This document shows, one piece after another, positions 32,143-41,360 of a stretch of 64,000 bases of DNA (position 1 is the stretch's first letter; each line of letters starts with the position of its first letter). The notes beneath the pieces are model-generated. The model did not search any database. It was not told the DNA's origin and worked only from the letters and a program-made list of their open reading frames with translations. The DNA comes from Holophagales bacterium. GTDB lineage: Bacteria > Acidobacteriota > Thermoanaerobaculia > UBA5066. Position numbers and translations under genes: made by a program. The DNA lies in assembly GCA_016719485.1 (NCBI GenBank), contig JADJZB010000009.1, positions 62,001 through 126,000 on the forward strand. The letters are read 5' to 3'.

Positions 32143-33660
32143 TCAGCGCGTCGCCCGCGCGGCGATCTCCCGGAGCATCCCTCTGAACACGAGGACGTGC
32201 AGAGGGTAGACGCCGTACCAGTAGAGGAGGCCGGCGAGTCCGGCGGGGTCGAACTCGGCGGTCTGCCGGATGGTCGATCCGCTCCCGTCCTCACTCACCT
32301 CGAATTCGAGCCACGCCCTTCCGGGGAGCTTCATCTCGGCGGCCAGGCGCAGCCGCCGGTCCGGCTCGAAGGCCTCGACCCGCCAGAAGTCGAGCGCGTC
32401 TCCCACGGCGAGCGTCTCCGGGTGGCGCCGGCCCCGGCGGACGCCGACACCGCCGACGAGGAGGTCGACGAAGCCGCGGAGGCGCCAGAGGAAGTTGGCG
32501 TAGTACCAGCCGCTCTCGCCGCCGATCCGGCGGACCGGCGTGAACGCCTGCGCCGCCGTGGCCGCGACCCTCACCACGCGGGAATCGACGAGCCGGGCGC
32601 CGACCCTGAGGCCGCCGTAGCCGCCGGGCGCCGTGCCGGCCGACGAGAGGGCGTCGGACCAGCGCGTTGCGGCGAACTCCTCGTCCTCGTTCGCGAGGGC
32701 GCGCTCCATGGACCTCTGGAGGCCCATCGGCACGATCGCGGGGAAGAGCCGGCGGGCCGTGTCGTCCCGGACGACCGTCGGGTTGCTCACGCCCTCGATC
32801 AGCTTGCGCCCGACGCGCGCGTAGACCGGCGTCGTCAGTCCGAGCCAGAGGCTCGACAGGCGGGGCGTCAGGACGGGCACCGGGATCAGCCAGCGCTTCA
32901 GGCCCCGCTGCGCCGCGTATTCCCGCATGAGGTCGCCGTACGTCACCTGGTCGGCGCCGCCGATCTCCACCGTGCGCCCCTCGCCAGGGTCCAGGTCGAG
33001 GGCCGCGAGCAGGTAGGCGACGAGGTCCTCGATCGCGATCGGCTGCGCCTTCGTCTCCACCCAGCGGGGACAGATCATGGCGGGGAGGCGCTCGACGAGC
33101 GACCGGATGAGCTCGAACGACAGGCTCCCCGAGCCGAGGACGATCGAGGCGCGCAGCTCGACGACCGGGATTCCCGAGGCGGACCGGAGCACGTCGCCCG
33201 TCTCCTGGCGGCTCCGGAGGTGGGCCGAGAGGCCCGCCCCCGACTCGCCGAGGCCGCCGAGATAGATGATCTTCTGCACCCCGGCGGCGCGGGCCGCCTC
33301 GCCGAAGTTGCGGGCAGCGAGGCGGTCCTGCTCCTCGAACGCGGCGCCCGCCGCCATCGAGTGGACCAGGTAGTACGCCGTGTGGACTCCCGCGAGCGCC
33401 GGGTCGAGCGTCTCCCGCCGCAGGCAGTCGCCGGGGACGACCTCGGTCCCTTCGGGGACCCGGGAGGTCAGGCTCTCCGGCCGCCGGGCGAGGCAGCGCA
33501 CGCGGTGGCCGCGCTCTGAGAGCGCGCGCAGGAGCCGGCCGCCGACGTAGCCGGTCGCGCCCGTCAGGAGGATCAACCCGGCCTCGGTATCTCTCGGCGA
33601 ATCCGGCACGCTGGCATCGTACTCGGCCTCCGGGCCCGGGAAACGCGGAGGCTCATTCAC
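32143..33660 (-). CDS. NAD(P)-binding SDR with DUF2867 domain
   Basis: This 505-residue protein has an atypical/extended SDR at about 28-320 (LLTGATGYVGGRLLRALSER, then KIIYLGGLGE) and a C-terminal DUF2867/SRPBCC-like domain at about 345-505 (ESGWYYANFLWRLRGFVD ... YWYGVYPLHVLVFRGML). Proteins of this shape occur in light-inducible gene clusters together with photolyases. The substrate is unknown, possibly a membrane lipid or quinone. It is the last gene of a four-gene minus-strand run and overlaps the DUF1295 gene by 8 bases. Confidence 0.88.
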   Translation of the reverse strand: MNEPPRFPGPEAEYDASVPDSPRDTEAGLILLTGATGYVGGRLLRALSERGHRVRCLARRPESLTSRVPEGTEVVPGDCLRRETLDPALAGVHTAYYLVHSMAAGAAFEEQDRLAARNFGEAARAAGVQKIIYLGGLGESGAGLSAHLRSRQETGDVLRSASGIPVVELRASIVLGSGSLSFELIRSLVERLPAMICPRWVETKAQPIAIEDLVAYLLAALDLDPGEGRTVEIGGADQVTYGDLMREYAAQRGLKRWLIPVPVLTPRLSSLWLGLTTPVYARVGRKLIEGVSNPTVVRDDTARRLFPAIVPMGLQRSMERALANEDEEFAATRWSDALSSAGTAPGGYGGLRVGARLVDSRVVRVAATAAQAFTPVRRIGGESGWYYANFLWRLRGFVDLLVGGVGVRRGRRHPETLAVGDALDFWRVEAFEPDRRLRLAAEMKLPGRAWLEFEVSEDGSGSTIRQTAEFDPAGLAGLLYWYGVYPLHVLVFRGMLREIAARATR

Positions 33661-34447
33661 GCGGAGCCCTCGGAACGAATGCCGAGGTCCTCCGGATGTA
33701 GCCCGCGTACTCGGGCCGCGTCGCGGCCATGTGGGCGTCGAGCATCGCGACCCCGGAGACCTTCACGAGGAGAAACGTCATCAGCGCGGGGGCGAGGACG
33801 GTCGCCCAGCCCATCGGCTCGTCGAGGGCAGAGAGGAAGAAGCCCCACCAGAGGACGGCTTCGCCGAAGTAGTTCGGGTGGCGGCTGTACCGCCAGAGCC
33901 CGGTGTCGAGGACCGGTCCCGGTGCGCCGGAACCGCCGCGCGCGCGCGCCGCGCGGAACGCGTTCAGCTGCGCGTCGGCCACGACCTCGATCGCGAGGCC
34001 GACGGCGAAGAGCGCGAGACCGAGGAGGTCGGTGAACGAGATCGGGTCGGGCTCGCGCGCGGACCCCGCCAGCTGTAGCGGTGCCGAGATCAGGACGATC
34101 AGGAAGCCCTGGAGGACGAAGACCTGGAAGAAGCTGATCCACCAGTACCGGTCGACGCCGTACTTCCTGCGAAAGCCCGCGTAGCGCGGATCCTCGGCCT
34201 TTCCCCGGCTCCGGGCCAGGAGGTAGAGCCAGAGGCGGACCGCCCATGCTCCCACCATGGCGAGGAGGAGCCCCTTGGCCGGCGTCAGGCCGGTCCGCGC
34301 CACGGTGTTCGCGGCGACGAGGAGGAAGCCGATGGACCACCAGGGGTCGACGATGCTGGCGTCCTTCAGGAACACGCTGACGGCCCAGAGCGCCGTCATC
34401 AGGACGAGGACGAGAGCCGCATTCCAGGCCACGAGGTCGAATGTCAC
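33653..34447 (-). CDS. DUF1295 (steroid 5-alpha-reductase-like) membrane protein
   Basis: Start GTG 34447 gives 264 residues with about six membrane helices. The C-terminal LWRYSRHPNYFGEAVLWWGF is the signature of the DUF1295/steroid 5-alpha-reductase and isoprenylcysteine methyltransferase superfamily, and RKYGVDRYWWISFFQVFVLQG is the usual DUF1295 centre. It probably modifies a lipid. DUF1295 genes recur beside photolyases and DUF2177 in light-inducible clusters. It overlaps the acyltransferase gene by 4 bases. Confidence 0.88.
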   Translation of the reverse strand: MTFDLVAWNAALVLVLMTALWAVSVFLKDASIVDPWWSIGFLLVAANTVARTGLTPAKGLLLAMVGAWAVRLWLYLLARSRGKAEDPRYAGFRRKYGVDRYWWISFFQVFVLQGFLIVLISAPLQLAGSAREPDPISFTDLLGLALFAVGLAIEVVADAQLNAFRAARARGGSGAPGPVLDTGLWRYSRHPNYFGEAVLWWGFFLSALDEPMGWATVLAPALMTFLLVKVSGVAMLDAHMAATRPEYAGYIRRTSAFVPRAPRE

Positions 34448-35412
34448 GCGTCGCTCCTTACGCCGGGATCCGCGGTTGTCGTCCCGCTGGCCTCCGAGAT
34501 CCAGTCGTCCATCTCGGCCCATCTCTCGAAGAGCCACCGATCGCGTCCGTCGGCCGGAATGGCGGAGGCCGGAAAGCGGCGCAGCCGGACGTGCAGCGTG
34601 CGGCCGACGAGTGCTCCGTGCCAGAACTGCGGAAGGGTCGCGGCTCCTTCGAAGCCGGTGTGCTCGAGAAGAAACACGTCGATCCCCTGCGCCGCGTCCA
34701 GAAGCGCGAGCGGTCCGCGCAGGCGCGGCGGCAGGACGTTCCGGTACCCGCGGGCGATGGTCGCCAGGTCGTCCGGACCCTTCTCTTCGAGCGCGGCGAG
34801 CGCCGCCGCGCGCCTCTGATCGCTGAAGCGCTTCCCCTCGGGGTAGATGAGGACGGCCGAGCGGGCGTCGAGCCCGCGGGCGAGGCCGGCGATCGCGGCG
34901 ACCTCCGCGTCGAGGCCGGGCCCCCGGCGCTTCACGAAGGCGTTCGGGAGGCGTCGGCCGACGATGTCGAGGCAGGGGTCCCAGAGGAGCTCGCGCTTCA
35001 GGACGTAGCGGAGCAGGAGGTGGCCGGGGTTCGCGACGAACGCGGCCGCGAGAACGGTGTCGGCCAGGCTCGCGTGGCGCACGAAGAGGAGGAACGGCCC
35101 CCCCTGCGCCAGATCGAGCCCCTCGGTCGAGACCCTCATCGAGAAGAGCCGGAGGCTCCCGGAGAAGAGCGCGTCCGCCCACCGTCGCTGGAGCGCCGCG
35201 TTGAGCTCGATCCAGCGCCCGGGTCCGCCGGCGCGCCCGCCGAGGGTGACGATCCAGAGGCCCGTCGCTGCGAGGATGCCGGCCGCCTCGCATCCGAGGT
35301 AGAGCGCGAAGAACGCGAGAGCGCGGGTCCGCGGCCGCCGGCGCGCGGCGCCCGTGAGCGCATCCCAGACGAATCCTGCGGTGGCCCAGAGCGGGGCCGT
35401 GACGAACGCCAC
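34444..35412 (-). CDS. 1-acyl-sn-glycerol-3-phosphate acyltransferase-like (PlsC family)
   Basis: This 322-residue protein has one or two N-terminal membrane helices (about 30-60) and a PlsC domain with the catalytic H-x4-D box RHASLAD and a later IYPEGKRFS block for phosphate binding. The C-terminal DAAQGIDVFLLEHTGFEG resembles the AGPAT/LCLAT group more than housekeeping PlsC. It should acylate a lysophospholipid or a related glycerolipid. It fits the lipid/membrane theme of this operon. Confidence 0.82.
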   Translation of the reverse strand: MAFVTAPLWATAGFVWDALTGAARRRPRTRALAFFALYLGCEAAGILAATGLWIVTLGGRAGGPGRWIELNAALQRRWADALFSGSLRLFSMRVSTEGLDLAQGGPFLLFVRHASLADTVLAAAFVANPGHLLLRYVLKRELLWDPCLDIVGRRLPNAFVKRRGPGLDAEVAAIAGLARGLDARSAVLIYPEGKRFSDQRRAAALAALEEKGPDDLATIARGYRNVLPPRLRGPLALLDAAQGIDVFLLEHTGFEGAATLPQFWHGALVGRTLHVRLRRFPASAIPADGRDRWLFERWAEMDDWISEASGTTTADPGVRSDA

Positions 35413-35490
35413 GGCGGCCAGAAGGAAGGTAGACCGGAACGGAGACCGCTCGCCGGGCCCAGACCGCCAGGAGCGACTCGTCCCTCGAGG

Positions 35491-35931
35491 TCACCGGACC
35501 GTGCCCCGGGTTCCCCGGACGCCCTGCTGGGCGAGCTTTCCCGCAAGGGCGGCGACGGCGGTCAGGACGACGCCCCACGCGATGTCGATCGGGACGATCC
35601 ATGCCGGCCAGTCCCTGAGGACCGCCCAGTTCGTCAGCTCGTAGGTCGCGTAGGCGACGAAGCCGAGCCCGGCGCCGCGCCGGGCCGCGGCTCGCGCGTT
35701 ATGGGTGCCGAGGACCGCCCAGCCCACGATCACCGCGACGTAGAACGCATAGAAGAGCGCGGCCGCCGGCCAGAAGGCCTCCGGACGCATCAGCGGTCCG
35801 AGGGCGGAGACGTAGAGGCCGCGCGCGACGATGCCCAGCCACGCCAGGTCGAGGACGAGCATCGCCGCGGCCGTTGCAAGAGTCGCAGTCACGACGGACG
35901 GGAAGGGTTGGACGTTCGGTCGAATGCTCAC
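35491..35931 (-). CDS. DUF2177 family membrane protein
   Basis: This 146-residue protein has four membrane helices. DLAWLGIVARGLYVSALGPLM and FVAYATYELTNWAVLRDWP are diagnostic of DUF2177. Function is unknown; the family recurs beside photolyase, DUF1295 and SDR-DUF2867 genes in light-responsive clusters. It is the first gene of the minus-strand run that ends with the SDR at 32143. Confidence 0.9.
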   Translation of the reverse strand: MSIRPNVQPFPSVVTATLATAAAMLVLDLAWLGIVARGLYVSALGPLMRPEAFWPAAALFYAFYVAVIVGWAVLGTHNARAAARRGAGLGFVAYATYELTNWAVLRDWPAWIVPIDIAWGVVLTAVAALAGKLAQQGVRGTRGTVR

Positions 35932-36043
35932 GGGAGTCTCCCCACCCTACAACGTCTCACGGCCCCGTTTGGACTTCGCGGTCACACCGACGGAAGCCGG
36001 CGACCCGTCTTGCGGGCGATACTAGACGGCGGAGGAGAACGAC

Positions 36044-37441
36044 GTGACGCCGTACCCGGAGGGCACGTGCGAAGAACGGAGGCCGTGGAGGCCATCGAAG
36101 CCGTCTCTGGCGGCAGCCCTCCTTTCGCCCCTGCTGGGTGGCGCTCTGGCTTTCTCCGCTCCCGCCCCGGCTCCCGACCGGGAGGCGTGGCGAAAGGTGG
36201 AGGTGGGGAGTGTCACGGTGGTCGGGACGGCGTCCGACGCACGCCTCGCGGAGACGGCCGTCACGCTGCGAGCGCTCGTCGCCCTGATGCCGGGGCTCGT
36301 TCCGGGGGCGTTCGGCGCCTCGCCGCCGCTCGTCGCCGCCGTCGTTCACGACACCGGGCATCTCGCCCGGGTGGGCTATCCACCGACGGGTCCCACGAGC
36401 GGCCGGATCGTCCTCGCGGCGACGAGCGACGAGGAGGAACGCGCCGGCTTCCTTCGCGCCGTCGCGACCGCCCTCGGGCGCCGGTCGCGAGTGCCGCTCC
36501 CGGAGTGGCTCGTGGCGGGGCTTGGCGAGTACCTCTCCACGTTCTCGGCAACCCCGGAGCGGGCCACGATGGGGCGGCTCGTGCCGGAGCACGTCGCCCT
36601 GCTTCGCGCCGCCCGCCTCCCGGCGGGGCGTCCGCGCCTCTTCTCCGCGCCGGCGCTCGAGGGGGAGGATGCAACGGTCGCCCTCCTGCGCGCCCAGGCC
36701 TGGGCCGTCGTCCACGTCCTGCTGCAGGGGACCCCCGATGGCGAAGGTCCGCTCCACCGCTTCGCCGCGCTCGCCCGCGAAGGGCGCGAGGGGCCGGCCG
36801 CCTTCCGTGACGCGTTCGGCGAGGGCGAGCGGGCGCTCCTCGAACGGGCGCAAAGACACGTCGTCGAGTCGCGGCCGCTCGCCCGCGTCGTCGACGTTCC
36901 CGCAGGAGCGCCGCCCGTCGGCCGCCTCCTCCCGCTGACCCGGACCGGGGCCGCGGGAGTCCTCGGCGGCGTCGTGAAAGGCCGACGGCTGCCCGAGCCC
37001 GAGACGAAACCGGGTTCGAGCGCGCCCGCGGCGGTGCCGCCCCCGGCCCCGCTCCTCGCTTCGACGCTGCCGGGCGCGACGATCGCCGTCCGGCGCGACG
37101 TGCCGGCGGAAGTCGACCTCGTGAATCGCCTCATCGACGCGGGCCGCGAGGAGGAGGCGCTCACCCGGCTCGAGGCGCTTCACGCGTCGCTCGGATACGA
37201 CCCCGAGATGCAGGCCGCCCTCGGCTGGGACGTGGGCGAGCTGCGGCGGCTCGTGACGCACAACCGGCTCGTCCGCCGGTTCAACGCCGCGGTCGGACTC
37301 CTGAACGCGGGGGAGGGTGCCGTGGCGCTGGGCGTCTTCCGCGAGGTGGCGGCGGCCACGGAAGACCCCTCGCTCGCCGCGCGGGCGCGGGCCCACGTCG
37401 CGGAGATCGAGGCGGGAGGCGGTCGAAAGCCGCGCCTCTGA
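36044..37441 (+). CDS. Secreted gluzincin-like protein lacking HExxH
   Basis: This 465-residue protein has an N-terminal signal-like segment (about 18-42). The region PLPEWLVAGLGEYLSTF matches the second metal half (W-x2-GLAEY) of DUF1570/gluzincin-type peptidases. The helix before it, where HExxH should be, reads FLRAVATALGRRS, so the metal-binding histidines are gone and the domain is probably inactive. A proline-rich linker (about 325-350) leads to a C-terminal TPR-like helical part (LVNRLIDAGREEEALTRLEA). Start GTG 36044 has GGAGGA 7 bases upstream. Function unknown. Confidence 0.7.
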   Translation: MTPYPEGTCEERRPWRPSKPSLAAALLSPLLGGALAFSAPAPAPDREAWRKVEVGSVTVVGTASDARLAETAVTLRALVALMPGLVPGAFGASPPLVAAVVHDTGHLARVGYPPTGPTSGRIVLAATSDEEERAGFLRAVATALGRRSRVPLPEWLVAGLGEYLSTFSATPERATMGRLVPEHVALLRAARLPAGRPRLFSAPALEGEDATVALLRAQAWAVVHVLLQGTPDGEGPLHRFAALAREGREGPAAFRDAFGEGERALLERAQRHVVESRPLARVVDVPAGAPPVGRLLPLTRTGAAGVLGGVVKGRRLPEPETKPGSSAPAAVPPPAPLLASTLPGATIAVRRDVPAEVDLVNRLIDAGREEEALTRLEALHASLGYDPEMQAALGWDVGELRRLVTHNRLVRRFNAAVGLLNAGEGAVALGVFREVAAATEDPSLAARARAHVAEIEAGGGRKPRL

Positions 37442-37498
37442 GGCGGGGTTGCGGCCGGGCGATACTGGGCGTGCCGGGGCTCCGGCGGGAGGTGTGTG

Positions 37499-38593
37499 AT
37501 GGCCGAACGGGACGAGACGACGAGGGAAGGGGCCATGGAGCGGCGCGACCTCCTGAAGCTCGGAGCGGCGGCGGCCGCGGGCCTCGTGACGGGGCGGCTC
37601 GGGGCGGCCCCGGTGCCTCCCGCGAAGGGGGCCGAGGCGAAGGCGGCGGCGAAGCCGGACGCGCTCCCGTGGAACCCCCGGACCGCCGAGGCGATGCCGA
37701 CACGCAACCTCGGGAAGACCGGCTTCCGGGTCGGCCTCTTCAGCCTGGGCGGCCAGGCCGCCCTCGAGAAGCCGGAGAACGAGGCCGTCGCCGTGCCGCT
37801 CATCGAGCGGGCGCTCGACCTCGGCGTGAACTACGTGGACACCTCGGCCCGCTACGGGGGCGAGGCGCGCTGGAGCGAGCAGTACTTCGGGACCGTGATG
37901 GCGAGAAGGCGGAACGAGGCGTTCCTCGCCACGAAGACGCACGACCGTTCACGCGAGGGCTCGCTCAGGCTCCTGGAGACGTCGCTGAAGCTGCTGAAGA
38001 CCGATCACGTCGACCTCTGGCAGCTCCACGCGATGAGCACGATGGACGACGTGGAGAAGGTCTTCGCGAAGGGCGGGGCGCTCGAGGCGTTCCAGCAGGC
38101 TCGCGAGCAGAAGCTCGTCCGTTTCCTCGGACTCTCGGGGCACACGGACCCCGCCGTCCTCGCCGAGGCGATCCGGCGCTTCCCGTTCGACGCGATCCTC
38201 CTCGCCATCAACGCCGCCGACCCGCACCACCTCCCGTTCGGCAGCGAGCTCCTGCCGCTCGCCGTCGAGAAGGAGATGGGCATCATCGGGATGAAGGTCC
38301 CGGCCCGCGGCCGGCTCCTCGCGGGCTACGTCCCGCCCCCGCTCGAGGAGCAGCGCGGGAAGATCAAGGCGACGCGCCCCGGGACGCTCTCGATGCCCGA
38401 GGCGATGCGCTACGTCCTCTCCCTCCCGGTCTCGACCGTCATCGTCGGCTGCGACTCCGTGGCGCAGCTGGAGGAGAACGTGGCGATCGCGCGGGGCTTC
38501 ACGCCGCTGGCGCGCACGCAGATGGCCGCGCTCGAGACGAAGGCCGAGCCGGTGGCGAAGCAGTCCCTCTGGTTCCACCGCTGGGAGGCGTGA
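37499..38593 (+). CDS. Aldo/keto reductase with Tat signal
   Basis: This 364-residue protein has a twin-arginine signal (ERRDLLKLGAAAAAGLVTG) and an aldo/keto reductase barrel. NLGKTGFRVGLFSLGG, the tetrad Asp-Tyr in NYVDTSARYG, a lysine in FLATKTHDR and histidine in LWQLHAMST fit the catalytic set, and the end STVIVGCDSVAQLEENV forms the cofactor site. It probably reduces a carbonyl with NAD(P)H, perhaps after folding with cofactor and export. ATG 37499 is preferred over GTG 37496 because GGGAGG lies 6 bases upstream. It stands alone. Confidence 0.9.
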   Translation: MAERDETTREGAMERRDLLKLGAAAAAGLVTGRLGAAPVPPAKGAEAKAAAKPDALPWNPRTAEAMPTRNLGKTGFRVGLFSLGGQAALEKPENEAVAVPLIERALDLGVNYVDTSARYGGEARWSEQYFGTVMARRRNEAFLATKTHDRSREGSLRLLETSLKLLKTDHVDLWQLHAMSTMDDVEKVFAKGGALEAFQQAREQKLVRFLGLSGHTDPAVLAEAIRRFPFDAILLAINAADPHHLPFGSELLPLAVEKEMGIIGMKVPARGRLLAGYVPPPLEEQRGKIKATRPGTLSMPEAMRYVLSLPVSTVIVGCDSVAQLEENVAIARGFTPLARTQMAALETKAEPVAKQSLWFHRWEA

Positions 38594-38602
38594 GGGAGAG
38601 CC

Positions 38603-41257
38603 CTACCGGAAGTACCCGCTCACGTCGACGACGAGGTGGAGGGGGGCGGCGGCGTCGTTGCGGACCGTGACGCGCCCGGCGCCGCCGGTCGTCGAGACGA
38701 GGAGCATCGCGTTGTTGGCGCGGATCCTCCCGGCACCGAAGGAGATCGTCGTCGCGACCGGGAGCGCGGCGTCGGCAGGGTAGATCCGGAGGCTCCCGGG
38801 CGCCGCGCCGCTGATCACCGTGACGTTGGCCGAGACGACCTTCGCGTCGGCCGGGACGCCGCAGGCCGGGACGACCCCGAACGTCCGCTCCGCGGGCGAG
38901 GCCGCGAGAACGGGGCCGCCAAAAGGCCCGTCGGCGTTGCGCGTGTCGAGGACGCGGCACGGCGTGACGGGATAGAAGCGGAGGCCCGTGCTCGCCGCGA
39001 CGTAGGTGTAGGCCGCCGCCTTCGTTCCCGTGCCGCCGCCCGGGTTCGTGACGACGACGTCGACGGGTCCTTCGGCGTGCGCCCCGGTGACGGCCGTGAT
39101 CGTCGTCGCCGAGACGACGACGGGCGAGGTCGCTCCGACGCCGCCGATCGAGACCGTCGCGCCGGAGAGGAATCCCGTCCCGGTGATCGTGACCGCCGTT
39201 CCGCCCTCGGTGGAGCCCGACTCCGGGTCGACGCCCGTGACGGTCGGTGGCGGCACGGGAGCCGTGATCGTGAAGCTCGGCCTCGAGATCGCGAAGAAAA
39301 TGTTCGGCGGGCACGCGACCCTGATCCGGGCCGTCGCGCCGGCGGTCGGCGTGTTCGGGACGGTGATCGACTGGGCGCCGTCGTTCGGCGTCGAAGCGAG
39401 GAGCGTCGTCGGGAACGTGACGCCTCCGTCGACCGAGAGCGCGATCTCCACGTTCGCGCAGGAGATCGGCGCGGCGGTCGTGCCCGCGACGCTCCAGGTG
39501 ACGGTCTGCTCGGAGTTGCCGGCCCAGCTGACGGCGGACGCGGGGGCGGTGATCGCGAAGGGACCGGCGGAAGCTACGGAAGAAACCGTCGTCGTGTCCG
39601 AGTTCACGCCTCCGCCGCCGGACCGGTCGTCGCGGGCGGTCAGGCGGAACGTCATCGTCCGGGTGGTCGTCGGGGGGGTCTCGCCATAGGTGGGCGTCGT
39701 CCCGGCGAGGACGTCCGAGAGCTTCGGAAAGTCCGCGTCGGGCTCGCCGTCGGGTTGAAGGAGCGGAAGATCGGGCGGAGCCGTTGTCGGTAGAGGTGGA
39801 CCCGGTGCCGGCGGCGCCGAGGTCGAACTGCTCCCAGCAGTACGTCAGCGGGTCGCTCTCCGGGTCCGTCGCCGAGCCGGTCAGGGCGAACGGGGTCCGG
39901 GACGGGATCGAGTACGTCGCGCGCCTCGACGGTCGGAGCCGAGTTTCCGGTGCTGGGCCGCCGGCGCAGCCCGAGCCCGGGCCCCGTCGTCGTGTACGTG
40001 ACGATCTCGTCGAAGCTCGCGGCGTGGAAGTAGGGGTCGCTGTTGGGCTGGAGGTCCTGCACCCGCAGATCCCCGCGTACGCCATGATCGTCGAGCCGCT
40101 GCCGGGCTCATAGGCGGTCGTCGCGTTGCGGTTCCCTCCCCCGCAGGAGCCCGAGCTGCCGTTGAACGTGTGATTCCCGCCGAACTGGTGCCCCATCTCG
40201 TGGGCGACGTAGTCGACCCAGAAGGCGTCCCCGGTCGGCGTGCCTCTCCCGGTGACGCCCCCGGCCTTCCATCCCGATCGACAGACGACCCCGAGGCCGG
40301 CGAGGCCGCCGCCTCCGGTCGAGTAGACGTGGCCGATGTCGTAGTTCCCGCTGCCGATCACGGAGTCGACGTTCGACTGGTTCTGCCCGAGCATCGTGCC
40401 GCCGTTGCTGTTCGTGTACGGGTCCGTCGCGGCGACGAGGTAGATGAGAAGGTCGTTGTTCGCGACGAGCGTCATCCGGACCGCAACCTCGCGTTCGTAG
40501 ATTCCGTTGATCCGGTTCATCGACGCCACGAGCTCGGTGGCGACGCAGAGCTTCGTGGGGCTGGCGCCGCAGACGGCGACCGAATACTCGCCCGTCGTGG
40601 CGAGCGCCAGCCGGTAGGTCCGCAGGGTCGCGCCGACGGAGAGGAGGGCATCTCCATCTGCCCGGCTCGGTGCGGACCGACCGGAAGCCGGAATCCTCGA
40701 AGCCGGGCCGCTTCACCGGCCCCTCGCACCGGAAGACGTTCTCCGGGTCGCGCAGGGCGTCGCGGCGGTGGTACGAGGCGACGAAGCCCGGCTTCTCCTT
40801 CGACCAGGGGTCGACGTACCAGGCGCCGAACGCCGAGAGGACCATGGCGGAGAAGCCCCGGGGGCTGACGTCGAACCGGACAGAGGCGGTCGGGTCGTCG
40901 ACTCCCTCGCCGCGGAACGTGCGGATCTCGGGGAACTTCGCCGCGAGGTCGGGCGCCATGATCGGCGACTCGATCACCCGGAACAGGGCGGGGCCGCCAT
41001 CGGGGTGCGGCAGCTCGAGAAGCGTCGAGGGAGTCCCGACCTCGTCGGTTCGCTCCACGGCGATCCCCCTCACCGCCTCCGCGAAGGAGCGGGCGTCGAA
41101 GGAGAAGGGACGGAGCGCCCGGGCCCGCGCCTGGGGCACGGAGAGTTGGGCCACCTCGGCGGGCGCCGTGACGGGGCGGAACGGACCGTCTGCCGCAGCG
41201 GGGGAGGACGAGGCCGAGGCCGAGGACGATACCGAGGAGGGGGAGGAGACGGCGCAT
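38603..41257 (-). pseudogene. Secreted reprolysin-like (M12) metallopeptidase with IPT/TIG domain, multiple frameshifts
   Basis: Conserved protein runs from a signal peptide (MRRLLPLLGIVLGLGLVLP) at 41257 to DVSGYFR at 38603 but changes frame at least five times, near 41205 (a C5 run), 40650, 40075, 39915 and 39780. In order there is a propeptide-like region, a metzincin catalytic domain with YVAHEMGHQFGGNHTF (zinc motif HExxHxxGxxH) and EPGSGSTIMAYAGICG (Met-turn), a proprotein/Ig-like stretch, an IPT/TIG domain (VTGVDPESGSTEGGTAVTIT) and a C-terminal beta domain. The longest intact piece is 38603-39655. Because each break is a one-base indel with strong sequence resuming, the gene may be intact in the organism. 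It would be a secreted protease. Confidence 0.75.
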
Positions 41258-41360
41258 CCGCGCAATCTAAGGCCTCGGGGCGCCACGCGGAAGGCGAAAG
41301 AGAAACCCTGGCAGGGAGGGGGGAGCGCGAGCCCCTCCCCTCCGCCAGGACGAGGTCTCC

